From positions 1,240,001 through 1,304,000 of the forward strand of contig NZ_CP093342.1 of assembly GCF_022637555.1 (NCBI RefSeq): DNA of 64,000 nucleotides, in the 5' to 3' direction. The stretch comes from Microbacterium sp. H1-D42 (GTDB lineage: Bacteria; Actinomycetota; Actinomycetes; Actinomycetales; Microbacteriaceae). A model generated the notes under the pieces. The model was given only the letters and a program-made list of their open reading frames with translations, did not search any database and had not been told where the DNA came from. This document shows, piece by piece, positions 1-7,940 of this stretch; position 1 is the first letter of the stretch, and each line of letters begins with the position of its first letter. The translations under genes and the position numbers were made by a program.

Positions 1-525
1 GAATCCGGCGATGTACGCGGCGCGAGCGGCGGCCACGGCGGACTGCTCGGCGGCACGCCGTGAACCCATCTCGGCCAGCGGACGCTCACCGGCGGCGATG
101 CTCATCCTCGACGCGGCCGTGGCGACCGCCGAGTCATGGTTCAGCACGCTCAATGCGACCGTCTCGAGCACCACGGCATCCGCGAACGAGCCCTCCACCG
201 TGAGGATCGGCGACCCGGGGAAGTACAGCTCGCCCTCCCGGTAGCCGCGGATCGTTCCGGTGAAGCGGTAGTTCTCCAGGTACTTCAGCGCGGCAGCATC
301 CACCACTTCGTGATCACGCAGGTAGCGCAGCTCGTCCTCGCCGAAGCGGAACTCGCGCAGCAGCGACAGCAGACGCCCCGTGCCGGCGACGACGCCGAAC
401 CGGCGCCCGCCGGAGAGGCGCCGCGAGAACAACTCGAAGACGCTGGGCCGTGCGGCCGTGCCGTCTTGCAGTGACGCGGCCAGCATGGTCAGTTCGTAGC
501 GGTCGGTGAGGAACGCGGAGCTCAT
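1..525 (-). CDS. pncB: nicotinate phosphoribosyltransferase, N-terminal 175 residues (cut by window edge)
   Basis: This is the start of a PncB-type enzyme, which joins nicotinate to PRPP in the NAD salvage (Preiss-Handler) pathway in the cytoplasm. I translated the minus strand from the ATG at 525. The N-terminus MSSAFLTDRYELTM is the family hallmark, and FELFSRRLSGGRRFGVVAG and YFPGSPILTVEG also match the family. The reading frame stays open to base 1, so the C-terminal part lies outside the window. The start is supported by a TACACT box (532-537) six nt upstream, which would give a leaderless mRNA. The gene is divergent from nagZ. The N-terminal motifs make the identification firm. Confidence 0.88.
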   Translation of the reverse strand, partial: MSSAFLTDRYELTMLAASLQDGTAARPSVFELFSRRLSGGRRFGVVAGTGRLLSLLREFRFGEDELRYLRDHEVVDAAALKYLENYRFTGTIRGYREGELYFPGSPILTVEGSFADAVVLETVALSVLNHDSAVATAASRMSIAAGERPLAEMGSRRAAEQSAVAAARAAYIAGF

Positions 526-531
526 GCGCTC

Positions 532-537
532 AGTGTA
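532..537 (-). promoter_or_regulatory. -10 box TACACT of pncB (leaderless)
   Basis: TACACT on the minus strand ends 6 nt before the pncB ATG, the spacing seen for many genes in this window. No clear -35 box was seen. Confidence 0.55.
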
Positions 538-619
538 TCCAGGCGGCGAATCGGGAATACTGATCACCGGGCCGGAACATTCCGCCCGACTCGAACGACG
601 CGATGGTGGGGACCCGAGG

Positions 620-2134
620 ATGGCGCAGGCCGACGAACTGATTCGACTGGCGAACGGCGTGCTGTGGCCCGGATTCCTCGGGAACGACGTGCCCAGCTGG
701 CTGTCGGACGCGCTCGAGGACGGACTCGCCGGCGTCGTGTACTTCGCGCAGAACCTCGATGGCGACACCGCGGCCCTCAGCGCCGAGATCCACCGCCTCG
801 CCCCGCACGCGCTGATCGGCATCGACGAGGAGGGCGGCAGCGTCACCCGCCTCGAGACGGCCACCGGATCGACCGTGCCCGGTGCTGCCCAGCTCGGTGC
901 GCTTGACGACGTCGAGGCCACCAGGGCCACCGGCTACGAGATCGGCCGCCGCGTCGACCGCATCGGAGCCGACGTCGTGATCGGCCCGGTCGCCGACGTC
1001 AACACCGACCCCCGCAATCCCGTGATCGGGGCGCGCGCCTTCGGCTCCGACACTGCGCTCGTCTCACGGCACGTCGTCGCCGCCGTGCAGGGCATCCAAG
1101 CGGCCGGCGTCGCCGCCTGCGCGAAGCACTACCCCGGCCACGGCGACACCCACACCGACTCGCACCAGGACCTGCCCCGCCTCGAGCTCACCGAAGCCGA
1201 GATCGAGGGCGCCCACCTGCCGCCGTTCACCGCCGCAGTGCGGGCGGGCGTGCGCGCCATCATGACCGCCCACATCATCGCTCCGCATTGGGGTGACGCG
1301 CCGGCCACGCTTAACCCTGCGGTGCTCGGACGCCTGCGCGAGGACGGCTTCGACGGCGTCATCATCACGGATGCACTGGACATGTCGGCCATCCGCGAGC
1401 ACGTCGGCATCGGCGGAGGCGCCGTGCAGGCACTCGCAGCCGGCGCCGACCTGCTCTGCATCGGCAACCCCACCAACCCCGGCGCCGCGATGCTGCCCGA
1501 CCAGGACGAGCAGGACTACCTGGCGGCCCGCGACGCGATCGTCGCGGCGCTGCGCAGCGGTGAGCTCTCGCGGGAGCGCGTCGAGCAGGCAGCGGCACGA
1601 GTGGCAGCGATGTCGGATGCTGTTCGCTCGCGTCCCGCCGTGCCGGAGGTACCGTTCGACGCGGGTGCCATCGCCGACCGCGCAGTGCGCGTCGACGGCT
1701 CGTTCGCGGCATTCCGCGACGCGCCGACGACGGTGCTCGACCTGCGTCGCCCCTCGAGCCTCGCCGTCGACAGCGCCGCCGCGCACGTCGCGCTCGCACT
1801 CGCGGCGGGCGGCAAGATCGTGCGGCTCGATGCCGCGGCGGCTGCAGATGCCGAGATCGCCGACGCGGTGCGCGCGGCGACCGCGGGTGGGCCGGACGCG
1901 CAGCGCGTGATCCTCGTCGACCGGATCGATGCCGGCGCGCCGCAGAGGACGGTGCTCGAGCGCATCAGATCGATGCTTCCGGCAGACATCGCCGCGCAGG
2001 CCGTGGTCGTGAACGTGGGACTGCCCGCCGGCGTCGCCTCGTCAGATGCTGCTGGCCCTGCCATCACCTCGTCCGCCGCGAGTCTGCTTGCTGCTCGTGC
2101 GGCACGGCGCGCACTGCTGAACCCGAACCGCTGA
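620..2134 (+). CDS. nagZ: glycoside hydrolase family 3, beta-N-acetylhexosaminidase
   Basis: A 504-residue GH3 enzyme that would remove N-acetylglucosamine from peptidoglycan fragments during cell-wall recycling. The NagZ signature KHYPGHGDTHTDSH is present, and the catalytic aspartate is expected in the later ITDALDM motif. The N-terminal TIM barrel is followed by an extra C-terminal region of about 150 residues, as in Gram-positive members. No signal peptide is visible. The open frame extends upstream to 506, into the pncB start, but ATG 620 (MAQADELIRLANGVLWPGF) begins at the conserved part. The ribosome site is weak, so the start is only moderately sure. murQ follows after 31 nt, which supports a recycling role. 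Confidence 0.85.
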   Translation: MAQADELIRLANGVLWPGFLGNDVPSWLSDALEDGLAGVVYFAQNLDGDTAALSAEIHRLAPHALIGIDEEGGSVTRLETATGSTVPGAAQLGALDDVEATRATGYEIGRRVDRIGADVVIGPVADVNTDPRNPVIGARAFGSDTALVSRHVVAAVQGIQAAGVAACAKHYPGHGDTHTDSHQDLPRLELTEAEIEGAHLPPFTAAVRAGVRAIMTAHIIAPHWGDAPATLNPAVLGRLREDGFDGVIITDALDMSAIREHVGIGGGAVQALAAGADLLCIGNPTNPGAAMLPDQDEQDYLAARDAIVAALRSGELSRERVEQAAARVAAMSDAVRSRPAVPEVPFDAGAIADRAVRVDGSFAAFRDAPTTVLDLRRPSSLAVDSAAAHVALALAAGGKIVRLDAAAAADAEIADAVRAATAGGPDAQRVILVDRIDAGAPQRTVLERIRSMLPADIAAQAVVVNVGLPAGVASSDAAGPAITSSAASLLAARAARRALLNPNR

Positions 2135-2165
2135 CACCGACGTCCGAACAGGAAGAAGAGCCGAA

Positions 2166-3101
2166 ATGACCGACCGTGAAGAGCTGCGCTCCACCCTGGA
2201 GACCTTGGCCACCGAGGGCGTCGATCCCGCATTCGCCGAACTCGATCTGCTGAGTACAGCAGACCAGGTGGCGCTGATGGCCGCCCAGGGCGTTGTCGCT
2301 GCCCAGGCGGTCGCTGCCGAAGAGGCGAGCATCGCGCGAGCCGTGGACGGCATCGTCGAACGGCTGCACAGTGGCGGGCGCCTGGTCTACATCGGTGCGG
2401 GCACGGCCGGGCGCATGGGAGTGCTGGATGCCAGCGAGATCCCACCGACGTTCGGCACCGACCCGTCGCTGGTCACCGGCCTCATCGCCGGCGGCGAGTA
2501 CGCCCTGCGGAATGCCATCGAGAACGCCGAGGACGATTTCGACGCGGGGGAGCAGGCCGGCCGCGCGCTCGGCCCTGATGACGCGATCGTCGGCATCTCG
2601 GCATCAGGGCGCACTCCGTACGTCACCGGCGCACTGCGGGCCGCCCGTGAGCGCGGCGCGTTCACGGTGAGCCTGGCGTGCAACCGCGACGCCGAGATCT
2701 CGGTCGGCGTCGACGTCGCCATCGAGGTGGTCGTGGGGCCAGAGGTCGTCGCAGGATCCACCCGGCTGAAGGCCGGCACGGCGCAGAAGCTCGTGCTGAA
2801 CACCCTCTCGACTCTGGCGATGGTGCGGTCCGGCAAGGTGTACGGCAACCTCATGGTCGACGTGCAGTCCACCAACGAGAAGCTGCGCGTGCGCGCCGAG
2901 CGCACCGTCGTGCACGCCACCTCGTGCACCGTCGAACAGGCGGCGGCGGCCCTGGCCGCGGCGGGCGGCTCGGTGAAGCTCGCGATCGCCATCGTCGAGA
3001 CCGGGGCGGATGCTGTGACCGCGCGCGCGGCGCTGGATGCGGCGGGCGGCAATCTGCGGCAGGCGCTCGCGGCAGCCCGAGCAGGCGGGCTCACGGAGTA
3101 G
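2166..3101 (+). CDS. murQ: N-acetylmuramic acid 6-phosphate etherase
   Basis: MurQ splits the lactyl ether of MurNAc-6-phosphate, giving GlcNAc-6-phosphate and D-lactate, a step of peptidoglycan recycling in the cytoplasm. The 311-residue length is normal. The SIS domain is recognised by YIGAGTAGRMGVLDASE near residue 77 and by ISASGRTPYV. The region around AGSTRLKAGTAQKLVLN with the following NLMVDVQSTNEKL is typical of MurQ rather than of other sugar isomerases. The ATG is preceded by an AG-rich ribosome site. It lies downstream of nagZ in the same direction and is probably co-transcribed. No murK or anmK was seen in the window. Confidence 0.93.
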   Translation: MTDREELRSTLETLATEGVDPAFAELDLLSTADQVALMAAQGVVAAQAVAAEEASIARAVDGIVERLHSGGRLVYIGAGTAGRMGVLDASEIPPTFGTDPSLVTGLIAGGEYALRNAIENAEDDFDAGEQAGRALGPDDAIVGISASGRTPYVTGALRAARERGAFTVSLACNRDAEISVGVDVAIEVVVGPEVVAGSTRLKAGTAQKLVLNTLSTLAMVRSGKVYGNLMVDVQSTNEKLRVRAERTVVHATSCTVEQAAAALAAAGGSVKLAIAIVETGADAVTARAALDAAGGNLRQALAAARAGGLTE

Positions 3102-3117
3102 GCCCGGCAATACTGGG

Positions 3118-3123
3118 TAGGCT
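3118..3123 (+). promoter_or_regulatory. -10 box TAGGCT of murI (leaderless)
   Basis: TAGGCT ends 8 nt before the chosen murI ATG at 3132 and lies in the gap after murQ, so murI has its own promoter. Confidence 0.55.
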
Positions 3124-3131
3124 TGATGATC

Positions 3132-3968
3132 ATGAACGACGCGCCCATCGGGATCTTCGACTCGGGAGTCGGCGGGCTGACGGTCGCCAGAGCGATCCGC
3201 GCTCAGCTGCCGCAGGAATCGCTCGTCTACATCGGCGACACCGCTCACTCGCCCTACGGGCCCAAGCCCATCGCCGATGTGCGCCGGTACAGCCTCGAGG
3301 TTCTCGACACTCTTGTCGACCAGGGCGTGAAGATGCTCGTGATCGCCTGCAACACAGCATCCGCCGCCGTGCTCCGCGACGCACGGGAGCGCTACGACGT
3401 TCCCGTCGTGGAAGTCATCGGGCCCGCCGTGCGCCGCGCCGTCTCGACCACGCGCAACGGACGCGTCGGAGTGATCGGCACGGTCGGCACGATCGGCTCA
3501 CGCGCCTACCAGGACATGCTCGAGGTCAACGAGCGGCTGCAGGTCTTCACCGCCGCGTGCCCTCGGTTCGTCGAGTTCGTCGAAGCAGGCATCACCGGCA
3601 CACCAGAAGTGCTCGCGATCGCCGAGGACTACCTCGCACCTCTCCGGCAGGCCGATGTCGACACGCTCGTGCTCGGATGCACGCACTACCCGTTCCTTCG
3701 GGGCGCGATCAGCTACGTGATGGGCGACGGCGTCGCGCTGGTCTCCAGTGACGACGAGACAGCCGCCGATGTCTACCGCCAGCTCGTGCGCGGCGATCTG
3801 CTCGCCCCGCCGGGCGCCATCGCGACCTACAAGTACGAGGCCACCGGCGCCTCGGCCGATGATTTCACCGCACTGGCGAACCGGCTGATGGGCCGCGAGG
3901 TGCGCGACGTGCAGCTCGTGCAGACCGGTGTCATCGATCTGCCCGACCTTTCACACGCCCCGTCTTGA
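3132..3968 (+). CDS. murI: glutamate racemase
   Basis: MurI converts L- to D-glutamate for peptidoglycan synthesis. The 278-residue protein starts [13 protein letters not shown], a family hallmark, and has both catalytic cysteines: Cys73 in ACNTAS and Cys183 in GCTHYPF. In-frame starts also exist at 3123 (TTG) and 3126 (ATG). I chose ATG 3132 because the TAGGCT box at 3118-3123 places transcription start close to it and because the conserved N-terminus follows at once. rph starts 20 nt after the stop, so murI, rph and the ITPase gene probably form one unit, an order common in actinobacteria. Confidence 0.93.
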   Translation: MNDAPIGIFDSGVGGLTVARAIRAQLPQESLVYIGDTAHSPYGPKPIADVRRYSLEVLDTLVDQGVKMLVIACNTASAAVLRDARERYDVPVVEVIGPAVRRAVSTTRNGRVGVIGTVGTIGSRAYQDMLEVNERLQVFTAACPRFVEFVEAGITGTPEVLAIAEDYLAPLRQADVDTLVLGCTHYPFLRGAISYVMGDGVALVSSDDETAADVYRQLVRGDLLAPPGAIATYKYEATGASADDFTALANRLMGREVRDVQLVQTGVIDLPDLSHAPS

Positions 3969-3987
3969 CCCCCTTCGAGAGGACACC

Positions 3988-4740
3988 ATGACCGACATCG
4001 TCCGCGCCGACGGCCGCAGCACCGATCAGCTTCGCGAGATCAACATCGAACGCGGCTGGTCCGCACACGCCGAGGGCTCGGCGCTGATCAGCTTCGGCGG
4101 CACCAAGGTGCTGTGCACCGCGTCGTTCACCAACGGCGTGCCGCGCTGGCTGACCGGCAAGGGCAAGGGGTGGGTCACCGCCGAATACGCGATGCTGCCC
4201 CGCGCCACGAACTCGCGCAACGACCGCGAGAGCGTCAAGGGCAGGATCGGCGGACGCACGCACGAGATCTCGCGCCTGATCGGACGCGCGCTGCGCGCCG
4301 TCGTCGACACCAAGGCACTGGGTGAGAACACCATCGTCATCGACTGCGACGTGCTGCAGGCAGACGGCGGCACGCGGACCGCGGCGATCACCGGCGCGTA
4401 CGTCGCCCTCGCCGACGCGATCGAATGGGGTCGCGAGAAGAAGTTCATCGGCAAGAACGCCACCCCGCTGCTCGACACCGTCGCCGCCGTCTCGGTCGGC
4501 ATCATCGACGGCGAGCCCATGCTCGATCTCGCATACGTCGAGGACGTGCGCGCCGAGACCGACATGAACATCGTCGTCACCGGCCGCGGACTCTTCGTCG
4601 AGGTGCAGGGCACTGCCGAGGGCGCCCCCTTCGACAAGCGCGAGCTGGACGCCCTGACGGAACTGGGACTGAGCGGCTGCGCGACGCTGAAGGACCACCA
4701 GCTCGCCGCTCTTGCCGCAGATTCCGAGCCGCAGGGATGA
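3988..4740 (+). CDS. rph: ribonuclease PH
   Basis: RNase PH is a phosphate-dependent 3'-5' exoribonuclease that trims tRNA 3' ends. The protein has 250 residues. The N-terminal [28 protein letters not shown], and the [24 protein letters not shown] stretch that carries the phosphate-binding arginines are all present. ATG 3988 follows GAGAGGAC, a good ribosome site; the open frame reaches further upstream into murI, but that part is not conserved in type. The stop codon overlaps the ITPase start as ATGA, so translation is probably coupled. Confidence 0.95.
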   Translation: MTDIVRADGRSTDQLREINIERGWSAHAEGSALISFGGTKVLCTASFTNGVPRWLTGKGKGWVTAEYAMLPRATNSRNDRESVKGRIGGRTHEISRLIGRALRAVVDTKALGENTIVIDCDVLQADGGTRTAAITGAYVALADAIEWGREKKFIGKNATPLLDTVAAVSVGIIDGEPMLDLAYVEDVRAETDMNIVVTGRGLFVEVQGTAEGAPFDKRELDALTELGLSGCATLKDHQLAALAADSEPQG

Positions 4741-5330
4741 AAGTCGTCCTCGCGACCCACAACCCGCACAAGGTCGTCGAGTTCCAGCAGATCGTCGCGG
4801 CGACCCGTCCCGATCTCGAAGTCGTCGGATACGACGGCCCCGAACCGGTCGAAGACGGCGTGACTTTCGCCGAGAACGCCCTGATCAAGGCGCGGGCCGC
4901 GGCTGCGCACACCGGTCTGCCCGCAGTGGCGGACGACTCCGGCATCTGCGTCGACGTGCTCGGCGGCTCGCCAGGGGTCTTCTCGGCGTACTGGGCCGGG
5001 CAGCGCAAGGATGCTGTCGCCAACCTCGAGCTGCTGCTCGATCAGCTGCACGACATCGCCGACCCGCACCGCGCGGCGCAGTTCCACTCCACGATCGCTC
5101 TGGTCACCGCAGACGGCGCCGAGCACGTGGTGCAGGGCATCTGGCCAGGGCGCCTGGCACGCGAGGCGTCGGGGGAGGGCGGCTTCGGCTACGACCCGAT
5201 CTTCATCCCGGATGGCCAGGATCCAGCATCCGAGCGCACTGTCGGCGGTTTCTCGGCGGCGGAAAAGCAGTCCCAGTCGCACCGTGCGCGGGCGTTCACG
5301 GCGCTGGTGCCGCTGCTGGAGACGCTCTAG
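4737..5330 (+). CDS. rdgB: RdgB/HAM1 family non-canonical purine NTP pyrophosphatase
   Basis: A 197-residue house-cleaning enzyme that hydrolyses dITP, ITP and XTP to the monophosphates, keeping deaminated purines out of DNA and RNA. Family motifs are the N-terminal [35 protein letters not shown], the GGFGYDPIF loop and a C-terminal SHRARA. The ATG overlaps the rph stop (ATGA). The rph-rdgB pair is widespread. The gene ends 15 nt before the convergent DedA gene, with no strong terminator hairpin between them. Confidence 0.94.
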   Translation: MKVVLATHNPHKVVEFQQIVAATRPDLEVVGYDGPEPVEDGVTFAENALIKARAAAAHTGLPAVADDSGICVDVLGGSPGVFSAYWAGQRKDAVANLELLLDQLHDIADPHRAAQFHSTIALVTADGAEHVVQGIWPGRLAREASGEGGFGYDPIFIPDGQDPASERTVGGFSAAEKQSQSHRARAFTALVPLLETL

Positions 5331-5345
5331 CCCTGCAGGCGCGTC

Positions 5346-6050
5346 CTAGCCCTGCGGATCCACGGAGTCGCCGCCCGCTGCGGCCGCTGCCTGCCTCTGG
5401 CGGCGCAGCCGCAGCAGGCGGGCGATGACGAACCACAGGATCAGCAGCGCGATGACGGCGAGCACGGCCTTGGACAGCACGCCGCTCCACTGCTCGAGCA
5501 CGGGGGCGATCGCCGGGCCGAAGGCGTAGCCGAGTCCGATCCAGATGCCGTTCCAGATGCCGGATCCGAGCAGCGTGTAGCCGGTGAACTTCCAAAGCGG
5601 CATGCGCTCGATGCCTGCCGGGATCGAGATGAACGAGCGCACCAGCGGCACGCAGCGTCCCACGAGCACCGCGACGCCGCCCCAGCGCTGGAAGAACGTC
5701 TCTGCCTTGTCGAAGTCCTCGGTCTCCATCAGCGGGATGGCGCCGACCAGCCGACGCGTGCGGTCGCGGCCGAGTGCCGCACCCAGGGCGTACCAGATCC
5801 AGGCGCCGATCAGCGCGCCGGCGGTCGCGGCGAACCACGCCCACCAGAAGTTCATCCGGCCCTCGTACGCGAGGAATCCGGCACCGGGCAGGATCGCCTC
5901 GGACGGGATCGGCGGGATGAAGGTCTCGAGCAGCACGGCGACGCCGACGCCGATCTCACCGAGCGTCTGCATGAGCGAGAGCACCCAGCCGATGAAGCCC
6001 TCGTACTGCGCCGTGTCGGCGCTGGTCATCGCGAGCGCACTCGGGATCAT
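5346..6050 (-). CDS. DedA family membrane protein (first of two)
   Basis: A 234-residue integral membrane protein of the DedA / SNARE-associated (VTT) family, thought to move undecaprenyl phosphate or other lipids across the membrane. Visible features are the reentrant-type segment with FIPPIPSEAILPGAGFLAYEG, the GRCVPLVRSFISIPAG motif with conserved arginines, and several hydrophobic segments ending in a basic tail. The start at 6050 has AGGAGG about 10 nt upstream; an in-frame ATG at 6029 is an alternative. It is distinct in sequence from the second DedA protein at 11363-12082. The substrate cannot be read from the sequence. Confidence 0.88.
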   Translation of the reverse strand: MIPSALAMTSADTAQYEGFIGWVLSLMQTLGEIGVGVAVLLETFIPPIPSEAILPGAGFLAYEGRMNFWWAWFAATAGALIGAWIWYALGAALGRDRTRRLVGAIPLMETEDFDKAETFFQRWGGVAVLVGRCVPLVRSFISIPAGIERMPLWKFTGYTLLGSGIWNGIWIGLGYAFGPAIAPVLEQWSGVLSKAVLAVIALLILWFVIARLLRLRRQRQAAAAAGGDSVDPQG

Positions 6051-6178
6051 CTGCGTCGTTCCTCCTGAATCGCGACGCAGGTGCGCGTCCCCTCAATCGT
6101 GCCATGCCGGCAAGGGCATGACCTGAGGATGCCCCGGACGCGCAAGCCAGGAGGAGGGGGGGGAAGCCGGTCGGATGC

Positions 6179-6200
6179 TGATGAGAATCGTTACCGTTCC
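6179..6200 (+). promoter_or_regulatory. possible metal-regulator (Zur/Fur-like) site upstream of the CDF exporter
   Basis: The AT-richer stretch TGAGAATCGTTAC in a very G+C-rich gap loosely resembles Zur/Fur-family boxes (half-site GAAT...). It lies about 55 nt before the start of a zinc-type CDF exporter. The symmetry is imperfect, so this is only a candidate. Confidence 0.25.
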
Positions 6201-6240
6201 CGACAGGCGCGAACCGGGCATCCGACGCTCTGTTCCGGCC

Positions 6241-6246
6241 TAGCCT
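6241..6246 (+). promoter_or_regulatory. -10 box TAGCCT of the CDF gene (leaderless)
   Basis: TAGCCT ends 6 nt before ATG 6253. There is no room for a ribosome site, which fits a leaderless transcript. Confidence 0.6.
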
Positions 6247-6252
6247 GGAAGC

Positions 6253-7173
6253 ATGCACGATCACGCTCCTGCCCCTGGCGGCATCCGCGGCGCCGGAAAC
6301 CGGCGCCTGCTGGCGATCTCGCTCGGCATCACCGTCACGAGCATGATCGTCCAGGTGATCGGCGCCATCCTGTCGGGATCGCTCGCGCTGCTCGCTGACG
6401 CCGCGCACATGTTCACCGACTCGTCGGCGCTCGTCATCGCCCTGATCGCCAGCGCCGTCGCCGCACGGCCCGCCGATGACCGACGCACCTTCGGCTATCA
6501 GCGCGCCGAGGTGTTCGGCGCGCTGATCAACGCCATCATCCTGGTCGTGCTGATGGTGGTCGTCGCGGTGCAGGGCATCCAGCGCCTGATCACACCGGGA
6601 GAGGTCGAGGTCCAAGGCCCCCTCATGCTGGTCGTCGCGGTGATCGGCATGGTCGCCAACGGCGTCTCGATGTGGCTGCTGAGTGCCGCGCAGAAGACCA
6701 GCATCAACGTGCGCGGTGCCTACCTCGAGGTGATGGGCGACCTGATCGGGTCCGTGCTGGTGATCGTCGCGGCGATCGTGATCGTGGCGACGGGGTGGAT
6801 GCCGGCGGATGCCATCGCCTCGCTGCTGATCGCGGTGATGATCCTGCCTCGGGCCATCTCGCTGCTGCGCGAAGTGTTCTCGGTGCTTGCCGAATCGGCG
6901 CCCAAGGGCATGGCGGTCAGCGACATCCGCACCCACCTGAAGATGTATGAAGGCGTCGTCGACGTGCATGACGTGCACGTGTGGCAGCTCACGCGCGGCG
7001 CCCCGGTCTTCACCGCGCACGTGGCCGTCGACCCGACGGTGTTCGCGCAGGGGCGATCGACCGAGCTGCTGCAGGAGCTGCAGTCGTGCCTGGCCGACCA
7101 CTTCGACGTGGAGCACTCCACGTTCCAGCTCGAGCCCGCGGGGCAGGACGAGTGCGAGGACACCCACGCCTGA
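6253..7173 (+). CDS. cation diffusion facilitator (CDF), probable zinc exporter
   Basis: A 306-residue CDF-family H+/metal antiporter of the ZitB/CzcD type. The first metal-site helix reads LLADAAHMFTDSSALV (His and Asp ligands) and the second EVMGDLIGSVLV. Six hydrophobic segments are followed by a cytoplasmic domain containing VHDVHVWQLTRG and ending in an acidic tail (DECEDTHA). The N-terminal tail MHDHAP is histidine-bearing. Zinc is the usual substrate for this subgroup; cobalt or cadmium are possible. The gene is monocistronic or shares readthrough with the next gene, which has its own -10 box. A possible zinc-regulator site lies upstream. Confidence 0.88.
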   Translation: MHDHAPAPGGIRGAGNRRLLAISLGITVTSMIVQVIGAILSGSLALLADAAHMFTDSSALVIALIASAVAARPADDRRTFGYQRAEVFGALINAIILVVLMVVVAVQGIQRLITPGEVEVQGPLMLVVAVIGMVANGVSMWLLSAAQKTSINVRGAYLEVMGDLIGSVLVIVAAIVIVATGWMPADAIASLLIAVMILPRAISLLREVFSVLAESAPKGMAVSDIRTHLKMYEGVVDVHDVHVWQLTRGAPVFTAHVAVDPTVFAQGRSTELLQELQSCLADHFDVEHSTFQLEPAGQDECEDTHA

Positions 7174-7178
7174 CGCCG

Positions 7179-7184
7179 TAGGCT
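7179..7184 (+). promoter_or_regulatory. -10 box TAGGCT of the gene at 7191 (leaderless)
   Basis: TAGGCT ends 6 nt before ATG 7191. The intervening CGGAGG could also act as a ribosome site but is too close to the ATG for that. Confidence 0.55.
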
Positions 7185-7190
7185 CGGAGG

Positions 7191-7940
7191 ATGGCTGAAA
7201 ACGCGCGACGGCTCGATCTGCGGCCGCTGCGATCAGACGCCGGCGTGCTGCTGCTGGTGCTGCTGCTGCTCGTGGATGTCATGGTGCTCGTCCTGCACCT
7301 GACGTACACGCTCTTCGGGGTGCCAGGCGGCATGCACTTCGATCTCGGCGTCGACCGCTCGTACGGCGAGTTCCTGCTCTACATCAAGTTCGGCTGGGTC
7401 GCCGTGCTCGGATTCGTGCTGGCTCGTCGACGCGGGGCGGCGATCTTCGCCGTGATCGGCGTCGTGAGCCTGGTGGTGCTGCTGGAAGATGCGCTCATCC
7501 TGCACGAGCGCATCGGGTGGGCGCTCAATCCCGTCATCCTGGACGCCGTTCCCGGGCTCGCCGGTCTCGGCATCCTGTCGGTGCAGATCGGCGAACTCGC
7601 CTGGCTGGGCGCGCTGGCCGCCGGCATCGGCATCGCGTTCCTGCTCGCGTTCCGCCGCACGCAGCCGGATGACCGTCGCGACGCGCTCAGCATCGCGGTG
7701 TTCTTCGTGCTGCTCGGGTTCTTCGCCGTCGGCGTCGACACCGTGCACAGCTTGTTCTCGCTGGGCTCGGCAGGCGACATCGTCTTCACCCTGCTCGAGG
7801 ACGGCGGTGAGATCCTCGCGCTCACGCCCGCCGTGGCACTCATCTTCGCGCTCGTGCTCTCCGCCGCAGAAGAGGATCAGACGTCGATCACGACATCCTC
7901 GACGGACTTGTCCGAGCGCAGACCGCGCCAGCGGGCGTGA
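7191..7940 (+). CDS. membrane protein of unknown function
   Basis: I do not recognise this 249-residue protein. It has about six hydrophobic segments: near residues 15-36, 62-80, 83-102, 127-155 (two short ones), 168-190 and 205-225. A short conserved-looking VVLLEDALILHERIGWALNP lies between them. The C-terminal 20 residues (EEDQTSITTSSTDLSERRPRQ...) are polar. They are encoded in 64 bases that also encode the end of ligD on the other strand. The gene follows the CDF exporter by 17 nt but has its own -10 box. No enzymatic motif was seen. Confidence 0.7.
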   Translation: MAENARRLDLRPLRSDAGVLLLVLLLLVDVMVLVLHLTYTLFGVPGGMHFDLGVDRSYGEFLLYIKFGWVAVLGFVLARRRGAAIFAVIGVVSLVVLLEDALILHERIGWALNPVILDAVPGLAGLGILSVQIGELAWLGALAAGIGIAFLLAFRRTQPDDRRDALSIAVFFVLLGFFAVGVDTVHSLFSLGSAGDIVFTLLEDGGEILALTPAVALIFALVLSAAEEDQTSITTSSTDLSERRPRQRA

